A stretch of DNA of 7,311 nucleotides from Hadesarchaea archaeon (GCA_030616505.1 JAUWXD010000012.1:1-7311); one strand, 5' to 3'. Counted from the first letter of the stretch, positions 1-5,915 are shown. Notes: a model not told the origin generated them from the sequence alone. Numbers and translations are program-made.

Positions 1-440
1 CACTTGCAATATTTTTGGGAAACCTCGTGAAACCAAACGGGCGTGTCGTGAGCTACGAGGTGCGGGAGGACTTCAAACGCGTGGCGGAGGACAACATACA
101 GATGGCTGGCTTGAACGCCGTGGTGTCTGTGAAGCTCAAAGATATTTACGATGGAATCGACGAGCGAGATGTAGATGTAGTCACCCTTGACCTTCCACAA
201 CCAGAACACGTGCTACCTCACGCCGAACTAGCGCTGAAGCCCGGTGGATACCTTGCAGTGTTTTCACCTTGTATTGAACCCGTTCAGAGGATATACAAAG
301 AGCTACCAAAATACCGTTTTATAAATCACCAAACAATCGAGTGTTTAGTCCGGGAGTTCGAGGTCAAACCAGGCGCCACCCGACCGAGCACGCGAATGAT
401 TGCACACACGGGCTACCTAACTTTTACACGACGAATCTGA
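1..440 (+). CDS. trmI: tRNA (adenine-57/58-N1)-methyltransferase TrmI, 5'-truncated by window edge
   Basis: This is the C-terminal part (about 145 residues) of a class I S-adenosylmethionine-dependent methyltransferase that makes 1-methyladenosine in the tRNA T-loop. The frame is open from base 3, so the true start lies outside the window. An apparent TTG at 15 is internal: in-frame residues before it continue the Rossmann fold (LAIFLGNL). Visible marks are GRVVSYEVREDF, the end of the second Rossmann strand with its ribose-binding acidic residue; DVVTLDLPQPE, the LDLPxP active-site motif of TrmI; LKPGGYLAVFSPC; and the C-terminal HTGYLTFTRRI, which from memory closely matches Pyrococcus TrmI endings (HTGYITFARRI). 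The missing part should be the N-terminal beta-barrel and the glycine-rich S-adenosylmethionine loop. It ends with TGA, convergent with the DUF35 gene 33 bp away. Archaeal TrmI usually methylates both A57 and A58; that specificity is inferred from the family. Confidence 0.93.
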   Translation, partial: LAIFLGNLVKPNGRVVSYEVREDFKRVAEDNIQMAGLNAVVSVKLKDIYDGIDERDVDVVTLDLPQPEHVLPHAELALKPGGYLAVFSPCIEPVQRIYKELPKYRFINHQTIECLVREFEVKPGATRPSTRMIAHTGYLTFTRRI

Positions 441-473
441 CTCAAAACTGATTGGTCCTGGCTCTATCCAGAA

Positions 474-875
474 TCAAGAAGACTTGATCAAACGAGCTTT
501 GTACCCGTAATACAAAACTCCTTCCTCGCCCTCCTCACCCATTCGTCTGAAAACGATTTCGACCTCGTCCCCTATTTTTACCTCTGTTGAATCACAATCG
601 GTTATTTGAGTTGTAAGACGCGGTCCGTCCTCAAGTTCCACTATGGCGAGAACATATGGGGCCAGGTCTTCGAACCCACCTCCAGCCACATACATAACGG
701 TGTAAGAAACTATCTTGCCGCGCGGCTTCAGCTTGTAAGGCTCCAGTTTTCCCATTCTCCTGCAGAATGGACAGATATATCGTGGGGGGAATATGGCCTT
801 GTTACAATTACCGCAGCGGGTCCCGATGAGGTTGTACCTACTAGGGATTTCTCGCCAGAAACGTGGGACGGCCAT
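474..875 (-). CDS. DUF35 Zn-ribbon/OB-fold scaffold protein of the thiolase/HMG-CoA synthase complex
   Basis: A 133-residue protein of the DUF35 family. The N-terminus has a short helix (VPRFWREIPSRY), then a rubredoxin-like zinc ribbon with Cys21, Cys24, Cys35 and Cys38 in two CxxC pairs. An OB-fold follows from about residue 50 to 130 (GKIVSYTVMYV, YVLAIVELEDG, GDEVEIVFRRM). Length and order match the archaeal members next to thiolase and HMG-CoA synthase. In the Methanothermococcus thermolithotrophicus complex this protein bridges the two enzymes and helps form a shared CoA-binding site that channels acetoacetyl-CoA; no catalytic residues are expected. The ATG directly follows the thiolase TGA with no gap, and a GAGGTGAT Shine-Dalgarno precedes that stop, so the two are probably translationally coupled. 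It is the last gene of the minus-strand operon. Family assignment is firm; the scaffold role rests on homology and context. Confidence 0.93.
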   Translation of the reverse strand: MAVPRFWREIPSRYNLIGTRCGNCNKAIFPPRYICPFCRRMGKLEPYKLKPRGKIVSYTVMYVAGGGFEDLAPYVLAIVELEDGPRLTTQITDCDSTEVKIGDEVEIVFRRMGEEGEEGVLYYGYKARLIKSS

Positions 876-2039
876 TCAATCACCTCTCTTGAAGATGTGC
901 ACGACGGCGGTGCCCCCTGTGCCCCCGACGTTGTGCGTCATCCCAACTTCCGCGCTAGCGACCTGCCGTTTTCCAGCCTCGCCGCGGAGCTGCTGTGTAA
1001 TCTCCACCGCTTGAGCGATACCTGTGGCACCGACTGGATGTCCCTTCCCCTTCAGCCCACCGCTGGTGTTAATTGGAATTCTACCTCCAATCGCGGTTTC
1101 ACCTTCCTGCGTCACTTTTCCCCCTTCACCTTTTTTGCAGAACCCCAAGTCTTCGATTCCCATGATTTCAGCTATAGTGAAACAGTCGTGGACCTCGGCC
1201 ACATCTATACCATCAGGCCCCACACCTGCCATATTGTACGCAGTCTTTGCTGCTTCTATTGTCGCCCTCATGCTGGTGAGCGACGGACGGCTGTGAAGGG
1301 AAATGCTATCACTTGCCTGTCCGGTGCCCGTGACTAGAATAGGGGTATCATTGAACTTCCACGCTTTTTCCGCAGGAGCAAGAATTACGCAAGCCGCGCC
1401 ATCAGTGATTGGTGAACAGTCGAGGAGCTTTAAAGGAAGGGTGACAGGTGCCGAGTTAAGCACGGATTCAACAGTAACCTTCATGTGATACTGCGCGCAT
1501 GGGTTCAAAAACGCGTTTTGGTGATTTTTTACCGCCACCGTCGCCATTTGTTCTTCAGTCGTTCCGAACTCGTACATGTGGCGACGTGCCATCAGCGCGT
1601 AGAGCCCAGGAAAAGTCGCTCCCACATACACCTCCCATTCTTGATCGGCAGCAGTTGCAAGCGCTCCTGTTGCCACCCCAGACAACACATCGGTCATCTT
1701 CTCTAGTCCTGCCGCGACGACGAAATCGTGTATTCCGGAAGCGACGGTGATCACTGCCTGACGGAGTGCGAGGCCACCGGATGCGCACGCACCCTCGACC
1801 CGTGTTGATGGGATAGGTACTAGTCCAGAGTGGTCAGCTACAAGAGAAGATATGTGCTCTTGACGAATGAACTGACCAGCCGACATATTTCCGACATACA
1901 TCGCATCTATTTCCTTCCCATCAAGATTGGCATCCTCGAGGGCACGGGCCCCAGACTCTATCATCATCTGCCTGAAAGAAACGTCCCAAAGCTCGCCGAA
2001 CTTGGTAAGTCCGACTCCAATTATGGCCACATCACGCAT
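876..2039 (-). CDS. Acetyl-CoA C-acetyltransferase (acetoacetyl-CoA thiolase), archaeal type
   Basis: A 387-residue thiolase that condenses two acetyl-CoA into acetoacetyl-CoA, the first step of the mevalonate pathway. The N-terminus [16 protein letters not shown] is typical of archaeal thiolases. The nucleophile is Cys85 in EGACASGG. His284 in the HDCF motif and His334 in GHPVGATG complete the recognisable catalytic set. The C-terminus reads [15 protein letters not shown] instead of the bacterial CxGGG motif, so the second catalytic cysteine of classical biosynthetic thiolases is absent; this is usual for the archaeal/SCP2-like branch. The ATG abuts the TAA of HMG-CoA synthase and the TGA abuts the ATG of the DUF35 gene, which points to co-translation and a three-protein complex that pulls the unfavourable condensation forward. 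A degradative role in fatty-acid breakdown is less likely given these neighbours. Confidence 0.95.
   Translation of the reverse strand: MRDVAIIGVGLTKFGELWDVSFRQMMIESGARALEDANLDGKEIDAMYVGNMSAGQFIRQEHISSLVADHSGLVPIPSTRVEGACASGGLALRQAVITVASGIHDFVVAAGLEKMTDVLSGVATGALATAADQEWEVYVGATFPGLYALMARRHMYEFGTTEEQMATVAVKNHQNAFLNPCAQYHMKVTVESVLNSAPVTLPLKLLDCSPITDGAACVILAPAEKAWKFNDTPILVTGTGQASDSISLHSRPSLTSMRATIEAAKTAYNMAGVGPDGIDVAEVHDCFTIAEIMGIEDLGFCKKGEGGKVTQEGETAIGGRIPINTSGGLKGKGHPVGATGIAQAVEITQQLRGEAGKRQVASAEVGMTHNVGGTGGTAVVHIFKRGD
879..886 (-). promoter_or_regulatory. Shine-Dalgarno of the DUF35 gene inside the thiolase 3' end
   Basis: Minus-strand GAGGTGAT is a perfect match to the anti-Shine-Dalgarno. 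It is followed by the thiolase TGA and directly by the DUF35 ATG, so the three-base spacer is exactly the upstream stop codon. It fixes the DUF35 start. Confidence 0.75.
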
Positions 2040-3086
2040 TTATCTCACCAATAACCCTCTGTACTTGGCATAAGTTGAATAGTCAATGTATGCCTTATTG
2101 TTCACGTAGTCAGCAACCTTGGGAGCAGATTTGCGCTTTGTCTCGATAACATCCTTCACCACAATACTGAAAGCATCGCTCCCAGCGCCAGAGCCGTAAG
2201 ATACAACAAGGATACGGTCCCCTGCCTTAGCTTGGTCGAGGACAGCTGCCAAGCCCAGCATAGATGCTCCAGAATACGTATTACCAATCGTGGGTGCCAG
2301 CAGGCCAGGCAACACTTGTTCCTTGTTGAAACCCAGCTCTTGCGCAACATGAAGCGGGAACTTTCCGTTTGGCTGGTGAAACACCGCGTACACAAAATCT
2401 TGAGGGGTGAGCTTGAGCTCGCGGAGAAGACCATGCGCAGCAGATATCACGTGTTTAAAGTAGGCGGGCTTTCCGGTGAACCTCCCCCCGTGCCTCGGAT
2501 ATGGTTTCCTGTCCCGACGCCAGAAGTCGGGTGTATCGGTCGTATAAGAATACGTGCCTTCAATCGCGGCTAATGTCTCACCCCTGTTCTTACCGATGAT
2601 GAAAGCACCTCCTCCGGCTGCGGCTGTGTATTCAAGCGGATCACCAGGCGCCCCCTGAGCGGTGTCGGCACCGATTGCCATGCCATACTTTATCATGTCG
2701 GACTGCACGGAACCCATACAAGTTTGGATTCCCACCGTCCCTGCCTTGCAAGCGAACTCGTAGTCAGCCGCTGTGAGATGTGGGGTAGCTTCTATAGCCT
2801 CCGCTACTATCGTGGCCGTGGGTTTAACCGCATAAGGGTGGGACTCCGAACCAACGTAAATCGCACCTATCTCTTGGGGGTCAATTCCTGCCTGCTTTAC
2901 CGCGTTACGCGCTGCCTCAACCGCTATAGTTGCAGTATCCTCGTCTGGGGCTGGTACGGATTTTTCATGTACCTGTAACCCCTGTTTGATACGTTCTGGG
3001 TCATTTCCCCAAACCTTGGCTATCTCTTCCACTCGGATACGATATCTTGGGATGTAAACGCCGTAACCGACTATACCTACATCCAT
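2040..3086 (-). CDS. Hydroxymethylglutaryl-CoA synthase, archaeal type
   Basis: A 348-residue HMG-CoA synthase, EC 2.3.3.10, which joins acetyl-CoA and acetoacetyl-CoA to give HMG-CoA, the substrate of HMG-CoA reductase. The initial-condensing-enzyme fold begins with [17 protein letters not shown]. The catalytic triad is visible: Glu81 in [13 protein letters not shown], the acetyl-accepting Cys113 in YEFACKAGT, and His237 in [18 protein letters not shown] (268-275) and [11 protein letters not shown] (296-306) are the usual C-terminal active-site loops. The length fits archaeal and bacterial forms, which lack the long eukaryotic C-terminal extension. The ATG is supported by an AAAAGGTGG Shine-Dalgarno nine bases upstream. 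It heads the three-gene mevalonate operon, 132 bp downstream of the COG1709 regulator, and that gap holds a candidate promoter. Confidence 0.96.
   Translation of the reverse strand: MDVGIVGYGVYIPRYRIRVEEIAKVWGNDPERIKQGLQVHEKSVPAPDEDTATIAVEAARNAVKQAGIDPQEIGAIYVGSESHPYAVKPTATIVAEAIEATPHLTAADYEFACKAGTVGIQTCMGSVQSDMIKYGMAIGADTAQGAPGDPLEYTAAAGGGAFIIGKNRGETLAAIEGTYSYTTDTPDFWRRDRKPYPRHGGRFTGKPAYFKHVISAAHGLLRELKLTPQDFVYAVFHQPNGKFPLHVAQELGFNKEQVLPGLLAPTIGNTYSGASMLGLAAVLDQAKAGDRILVVSYGSGAGSDAFSIVVKDVIETKRKSAPKVADYVNNKAYIDYSTYAKYRGLLVR
2043..2049 (-). promoter_or_regulatory. Shine-Dalgarno of thiolase inside the HMG-CoA synthase 3' end
   Basis: Minus-strand GGTGAGA lies in the last codons of HMG-CoA synthase, followed by the TAA stop and immediately by the thiolase ATG. 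It fixes the thiolase start and points to translational coupling. Confidence 0.65.
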
Positions 3087-3095
3087 TTTTTACGA

Positions 3096-3104
3096 CCACC
3101 TTTT
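3096..3104 (-). promoter_or_regulatory. Shine-Dalgarno of HMG-CoA synthase
   Basis: Minus-strand AAAAGGTGG contains AGGTGG, complementary to the archaeal 16S rRNA 3' end apart from its final base. It lies nine bases before the ATG at 3086-3084 and supports that start codon. Confidence 0.7.
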
Positions 3105-3143
3105 GCATTTACCCAACTAGTCTTGTGTTTCTGCTTCAGTAAA

Positions 3144-3161
3144 GAAAATAAAAACCTTTCG
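3144..3161 (-). promoter_or_regulatory. Candidate BRE/TATA promoter of the mevalonate operon
   Basis: Read on the minus strand, CGAAAGGTTTTTATTTTC combines a purine-rich BRE-like element with an AT-rich TATA-like box. It is centred about 64 bp upstream of the HMG-CoA synthase ATG. Transcription would start near 3123, giving a leader of about 37 nt that includes the AAAAGGTGG Shine-Dalgarno. Its presence suggests the three enzyme genes can be transcribed independently of the COG1709 gene. Judged by eye only. Confidence 0.5.
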
Positions 3162-3168
3162 ATTGACG

Positions 3169-3204
3169 AAAAAAACATCGACAACTGCCGTGGTGCGGAA
3201 AAAA
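3169..3204 (-). terminator. Candidate oligo-T terminators after the COG1709 regulator gene
   Basis: On the minus strand a run of six T (3204-3199) and a run of seven T (3175-3169) follow the COG1709 stop codon by 15 and 44 bases. Archaeal intrinsic termination typically uses such U-tracts without a hairpin. They lie upstream of the candidate HMG-CoA synthase promoter, so the regulator could be a separate transcript. Read-through is possible. Confidence 0.4.
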
Positions 3205-3218
3205 TGCTGATTTGACCC

Positions 3219-3932
3219 TCAGTGCGCACACTTACGAAGTCCCTCTAACAATGCCCCCACTGATGATAGTCTTGAGACTACGAGCGGTACCTTTAGAATT
3301 TTGGCTATTTGTACTCCAATTACATCGGGCTCTTTGAGCTCTCCATGTAAAAGCACCATTCCGGGAGTTATCCCAATAACTTTCACTGCCACCATCGGGG
3401 AGCGTCCAGTCGTAACACCCGTAAAGACGAGCACGCGCTCGGTAGTCAGACCATACAAACGTCTAAAATCGTCGGTCGAGAGCCCGAGGACTGCTTTGTG
3501 GCTGTCTATCACAGTGTACCCGAAGAGCTTTCGATCAAGCAAATCCTTACATGCTGAAATTTCCCCCTTCACCGCCTTACATATAACCTTCCCATCAATC
3601 GGCTCGCCAAATTCCCGAATTTCTAACACCACATCTGGAGGTAGTTGGGTGCCAAAAACTTGAGAAAAGGTCCTCAGGACCTTACCCCCCTCTTTTTCGT
3701 CTACGTCGAGAAAAGCCTCCACTATGCGTTTGATTGTGGTGGCTCCTGGAGACTTCCTTCTCCCAGCCTCATAATCACTAATCACAGACGGAGAAATGTG
3801 AATGGTCTTGGCCAGAGTAGTCTGAGTTAACTCGAACCTCTCCCGCCAACGCTTGATTGCTGCCCCGTGGTCATCTGAGAGGGATATATCCCCTGCGATC
3901 CATCTGGCAATCTTTTCCTTCAATTCAACCAT
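3219..3932 (-). CDS. COG1709-type archaeal transcriptional regulator (XRE-like HTH)
   Basis: A 237-residue DNA-binding protein. Residues about 24-76 form a Cro/CI-type helix-turn-helix: ERFELTQTTLAKTIHISP followed by the recognition helix SVISDYEAGRR (49-59). Residues about 90-237 are a conserved archaeal domain whose ligand, if any, is unknown to me; landmarks are LFGYTVIDSHKAVLGLS and RVLVFTGVTTGRSPMVAVKV. I recognise this as the COG1709 family, often next to HMG-CoA synthase in euryarchaea. The ATG at 3930-3932 lacks a good Shine-Dalgarno. A TATA-like box about 35 bp upstream implies a very short or absent leader. A perfect inverted repeat (3937-3960) covers the expected transcription start, which suggests autoregulation. 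Control of the downstream mevalonate genes is inferred from position only. It contains no membrane segment or enzyme motif that I can see. Confidence 0.85.
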   Translation of the reverse strand: MVELKEKIARWIAGDISLSDDHGAAIKRWRERFELTQTTLAKTIHISPSVISDYEAGRRKSPGATTIKRIVEAFLDVDEKEGGKVLRTFSQVFGTQLPPDVVLEIREFGEPIDGKVICKAVKGEISACKDLLDRKLFGYTVIDSHKAVLGLSTDDFRRLYGLTTERVLVFTGVTTGRSPMVAVKVIGITPGMVLLHGELKEPDVIGVQIAKILKVPLVVSRLSSVGALLEGLRKCAH

Positions 3933-3936
3933 GAAA

Positions 3937-3960
3937 TCAACACTATCTTTCGGGTGTTGA
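3937..3960. promoter_or_regulatory. Perfect 7-bp inverted repeat, candidate operator of the COG1709 gene
   Basis: TCAACAC (3937-3943) and GTGTTGA (3954-3960) are exact reverse complements separated by 10 bp. The dyad lies between the TATA-like box and the start codon of the COG1709 gene and covers the predicted transcription start. A bound HTH dimer there would block transcription. The two half-site centres are 17 bp apart, somewhat over one and a half helical turns. As RNA it could form only a weak hairpin, and most of it would lie outside a short leader, so a DNA operator is the better reading. Confidence 0.5.
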
Positions 3961-3961
3961 A

Positions 3962-3973
3962 CATAAAAATATG
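3962..3973 (-). promoter_or_regulatory. Candidate TATA box of the COG1709 regulator
   Basis: Minus-strand ATATTTTTATGT is an AT-rich TATA-like element centred about 35 bp upstream of the ATG at 3932. The predicted start of transcription falls near 3941, so the mRNA would be leaderless or nearly so, which agrees with the lack of a clear Shine-Dalgarno. Confidence 0.5.
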
Positions 3974-3985
3974 GCAGGGCTTAGT

Positions 3986-4561
3986 TCAGCTTTTGCTCTT
4001 CCCTGCAAGTTTGAACACGTCTGCTTTAGCTACGATGCCGACCGGCTTCCCGTGTTCTACCACCAACAAGGCAGGTTCGTGCTCGAGCAAATGATAAACA
4101 ACATCGATGTCGGCATCCTTGCCAACAGTTGGAAAAGGTTCATCCATTATCTCGCTGATGTTGCGTTTGAGCAACCTAAGCATATTTTCACCAGAGGTTA
4201 TTTTTCGGACCAAAGTTGTTTCAGATATCGAACCCACCTGAACATTTCCCTCAAACACAGGAAGCTGCGATATATCACGTGATTCCATCATCTTGACTGC
4301 CCGCTCTATTTTGTCGTTGGATTTGGCAAAAATGATGGGGGATGACATTATCTGATTTACTGAAACACGCTTACCCTCGACATCTCCTTGCTCAAGGGCT
4401 TTAGAGATTTTTTCGAGCGTGGAAACCCTGGGGTCGGCGGCGGCAGCTTCGATTTTGGCAATATAAGCTTGGGTCACTCCAGCCAACTCGGCTAGCTTGG
4501 CTTGAGTGAGCCCCATACGTACTCGCACCGCTTTGAGTTCAGATGGCCTCAAAATCCCCAA
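3986..4561 (-). CDS. HTH-CBS transcriptional regulator (COG3620-like), divergent from SAM synthetase
   Basis: A 191-residue protein with an XRE helix-turn-helix (about residues 6-58; MGLTQAKLAELAGVTQAYIAK) and two CBS domains, about 68-122 (NQIMSSPIIFAK to GSISETTLV) and 135-186 (SEIMDEPFPTVG to GIVAKADVF). A CBS pair normally binds an adenosine-containing ligand, so this is a ligand-sensing regulator. The start is TTG at 4559-4561, with a GGCGG-like ribosome site and an in-frame TAG four codons upstream. A TTG at 4550-4552 would give MRPSELK and also fits the family, so the start is uncertain by three codons. It diverges from the S-adenosylmethionine synthetase gene and lies 53 bp before the COG1709 regulator on the same strand. 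CBS pairs such as Methanocaldococcus MJ0100 are known to bind S-adenosylmethionine or methylthioadenosine; applying this here is inference. Confidence 0.88.
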   Translation of the reverse strand: MGILRPSELKAVRVRMGLTQAKLAELAGVTQAYIAKIEAAAADPRVSTLEKISKALEQGDVEGKRVSVNQIMSSPIIFAKSNDKIERAVKMMESRDISQLPVFEGNVQVGSISETTLVRKITSGENMLRLLKRNISEIMDEPFPTVGKDADIDVVYHLLEHEPALLVVEHGKPVGIVAKADVFKLAGKSKS

Positions 4562-4584
4562 TGAAACCGCCTATTCCTACTAGT

Positions 4585-4602
4585 TGTTTTTTACACAAAA
4601 CA
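4585..4602. promoter_or_regulatory. 6-bp inverted repeat next to the mat TATA box, candidate operator
   Basis: TGTTTT (4585-4590) and AAAACA (4597-4602) are exact reverse complements with a 6-bp spacer. The right arm overlaps the BRE-like sequence of the mat promoter. The arms are low in complexity, so chance is a real alternative. Confidence 0.3.
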
Positions 4603-4612
4603 TATAAATAGC
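4596..4612 (+). promoter_or_regulatory. BRE/TATA promoter of mat, possibly shared with the divergent HTH-CBS gene
   Basis: CAAAACATATAAATAGC is a good archaeal BRE plus TATA box for mat. Transcription should start near 4629-4632, leaving a leader of 12-15 nt with the GAGGT site. The same AT core read on the minus strand is TATTTATATG, which could serve the HTH-CBS gene with a start near 4580. The flank on that side is less BRE-like, so the plus direction looks stronger. Confidence 0.6.
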
Positions 4613-4632
4613 TCACTTACATACGAATCCGA

Positions 4633-4637
4633 GAGGT
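4633..4637 (+). promoter_or_regulatory. Shine-Dalgarno deciding the TTG start of mat
   Basis: GAGGT ends six bases before TTG 4644-4646. It supports TTG as the start of mat; the conserved N-terminus MTRDIVVEG begins exactly there. Confidence 0.65.
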
Positions 4638-4643
4638 ATAAAC

Positions 4644-5855
4644 TTGACACGAGACATCGTGGTCGAGGGGTGTAACCAGACTCCTCTTGAGGAACAGAAA
4701 TTTGAGATAGTCGAGCGAAAGGGTCTTGGTCATCCTGACTCGATATGTGACTCAATTTTAGACAGAGTTTCTGTCGAACTGAGTAGAGAGTATTTGAAAA
4801 AATTTGGTTCAATCATGCATCATAATGCCGACAAATCATTGTTAGTTGCGGGCGAGGTTGAGACGAAGTTTGGCGGTGGTAATGTCAAACAACCAATGCT
4901 CTTGATATTTGGGGACCGAGCTACGGCGGAAGTCGGAGGAGATGCTGTATCGGTAGAAAAAATAGCGGTGGGGGCAGCAAAAAACTGGATTAAGGAGAAC
5001 TTGAGATTCGTTGATCCTGAAAAACATGTGCGCTACCAAGTCGAACTCAAACCAGGTTCAGCTGCACTAACTGACATCTTCAAACGTGAGGGCAATATCC
5101 TCAGTGCAAACGATACCTCAGCTGCTGTCGGTTATGCACCCATGAGTTCTACCGAGCAGATTGTGTTGAAGACCGAACGGTTTCTCAACTCGAAAAAGTT
5201 CAAAAAGGAGTTCCCTGTTGTCGGCGAAGACGTGAAAGTAATGGGAATCAGAAAAGACAGTGGGATTTCTCTAATAGTGGGAGCTGCCTTCGTTGACAAA
5301 TTCGTTGAAAACGAGAACGACTACTTCAAGAAAAAGGAAGAGGTCCTAGAACAAGTTCGTCAGTTTATCAATGAAAATCACAACTTCAAAAAGATTGACC
5401 TTAGATTGAATACGCTTGATGCGAGAGGTAGAGGAGTCGACGGGGTTTACCTCACCGTGCTTGGTACGAGCGCGGACGGTGCTGACTCTGGACAAGTCGG
5501 TAGGGGAAACAGACCAAATGGAGTCATCCCACTCAACCGGCATACAGGATCAGAAGCGGCTGCTGGGAAAAACCCGGTAAGTCATGTCGGGAAGATATAC
5601 AATATCCTCACCCACAAAATCGCGAATGAAATTTATGTCAAAGTGCCAGACCTAACGGAAGTTTATGTTTGGCTTGTAAGTCAGATAGGAAAACCAATTG
5701 ACGAGCCAGCAATAGCTGTGGCGCGAGTCATCACCAAACCAGGAGTCGGCGTAGACAGCGTTAGGAAACAGATAGCGGAAACGATGGATAACGAGCTAGA
5801 ACATATCAATAAGTTTTGTAAAGACCTGGCTGATGGCAAATACTTGGTTTGTTAG
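4644..5855 (+). CDS. mat: S-adenosylmethionine synthetase, archaeal type
   Basis: A 403-residue archaeal methionine adenosyltransferase, EC 2.5.1.6, which makes S-adenosylmethionine from methionine and ATP. It belongs to the archaeal family, strongly diverged from bacterial and eukaryotic MetK. Visible motifs are ERKGLGHPDSICD (24-36, ATP/metal site), HHNADKSLLVAGE (59-71), FGDRAT (89-94), NDTSAAVGYAP (156-166) and the glycine-rich block starting GQVGRGNRPNG near residue 283 and continuing to RHTGSEAAAGKNP. The length is normal for the family. The start is TTG at 4644-4646, chosen because GAGGT sits six bases upstream and the protein begins MTRDIVVEG as in homologues. A TATA-like box lies about 40 bp upstream. 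The product supplies methyl groups for TrmI and all other methyltransferases. The divergent HTH-CBS gene is a candidate regulator. Confidence 0.97.
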   Translation: MTRDIVVEGCNQTPLEEQKFEIVERKGLGHPDSICDSILDRVSVELSREYLKKFGSIMHHNADKSLLVAGEVETKFGGGNVKQPMLLIFGDRATAEVGGDAVSVEKIAVGAAKNWIKENLRFVDPEKHVRYQVELKPGSAALTDIFKREGNILSANDTSAAVGYAPMSSTEQIVLKTERFLNSKKFKKEFPVVGEDVKVMGIRKDSGISLIVGAAFVDKFVENENDYFKKKEEVLEQVRQFINENHNFKKIDLRLNTLDARGRGVDGVYLTVLGTSADGADSGQVGRGNRPNGVIPLNRHTGSEAAAGKNPVSHVGKIYNILTHKIANEIYVKVPDLTEVYVWLVSQIGKPIDEPAIAVARVITKPGVGVDSVRKQIAETMDNELEHINKFCKDLADGKYLVC

Positions 5856-5869
5856 AGTTTCTAAACTCT
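5854..5869. repeat. 7-bp dyad overlapping the mat stop codon
   Basis: AGAGTTT (5854-5860) and AAACTCT (5863-5869) are exact reverse complements around a CT centre, starting inside the mat TAG stop. It lies directly before the candidate tgtA TATA box. It may be a small 3' hairpin of the mat mRNA (the two-base centre forces opening of one or more pairs) or a protein site. No long T-tract follows, only TTTT at 5879-5882. Confidence 0.35.
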
Positions 5870-5878
5870 CAATAAAAC
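5869..5878 (+). promoter_or_regulatory. Candidate TATA box of tgtA
   Basis: TCAATAAAAC is an AT-rich, TATA-like element in the 60-bp gap after mat. Transcription starting about 25 bp downstream, near 5899, would place GGTGAT (5907-5912) in a short leader. Co-transcription with mat is also possible. Confidence 0.4.
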
Positions 5879-5906
5879 TTTTGATGCTTGACAATACTTA
5901 CCACAT

Positions 5907-5912
5907 GGTGAT
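5907..5912 (+). promoter_or_regulatory. Strong Shine-Dalgarno in front of the ATC codon of tgtA
   Basis: GGTGAT matches the anti-Shine-Dalgarno perfectly and lies three bases before ATC 5916, where the conserved TgtA N-terminus begins. The same GGTGAT-to-start spacing of three occurs at the DUF35 gene of this window, which supports 5916 as the initiation site despite the unusual codon. Confidence 0.5.
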
Positions 5913-5915
5913 TCC

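Noticed and set aside
15..17. TTG at 15 as the start of the methyltransferase gene
   Set aside because: The frame is open to the window edge and upstream residues continue the Rossmann fold. A protein starting here would lack the S-adenosylmethionine-binding loop.
441..473. Possible bidirectional terminator between trmI and the DUF35 gene
   Set aside because: The 33-bp gap has only a four-pair CTGG/CCAG dyad and a short T4 on the minus strand, which is too weak to call.
606..1337. 243-codon open frame on the plus strand across the DUF35/thiolase junction
   Set aside because: It lies wholly antisense to two well-identified genes, has no recognisable domain and no good ribosome site. Its openness is a by-product of the codon use of the real genes.
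3301..3663. 120-codon plus-strand frame inside the COG1709 gene
   Set aside because: Antisense to a conserved regulator, with low-complexity Ser/Thr/Pro composition and no supporting start signal.
4562..4643. Possible SAM riboswitch upstream of mat
   Set aside because: The predicted leader is only about 12-15 nt and shows no aptamer-like structure; there is no room for a known SAM riboswitch.
4643..4649. TTGACA resembling a bacterial -35 box at the mat start
   Set aside because: It is the TTG start codon plus the next codon of mat. The genome is archaeal and uses TATA/BRE promoters.
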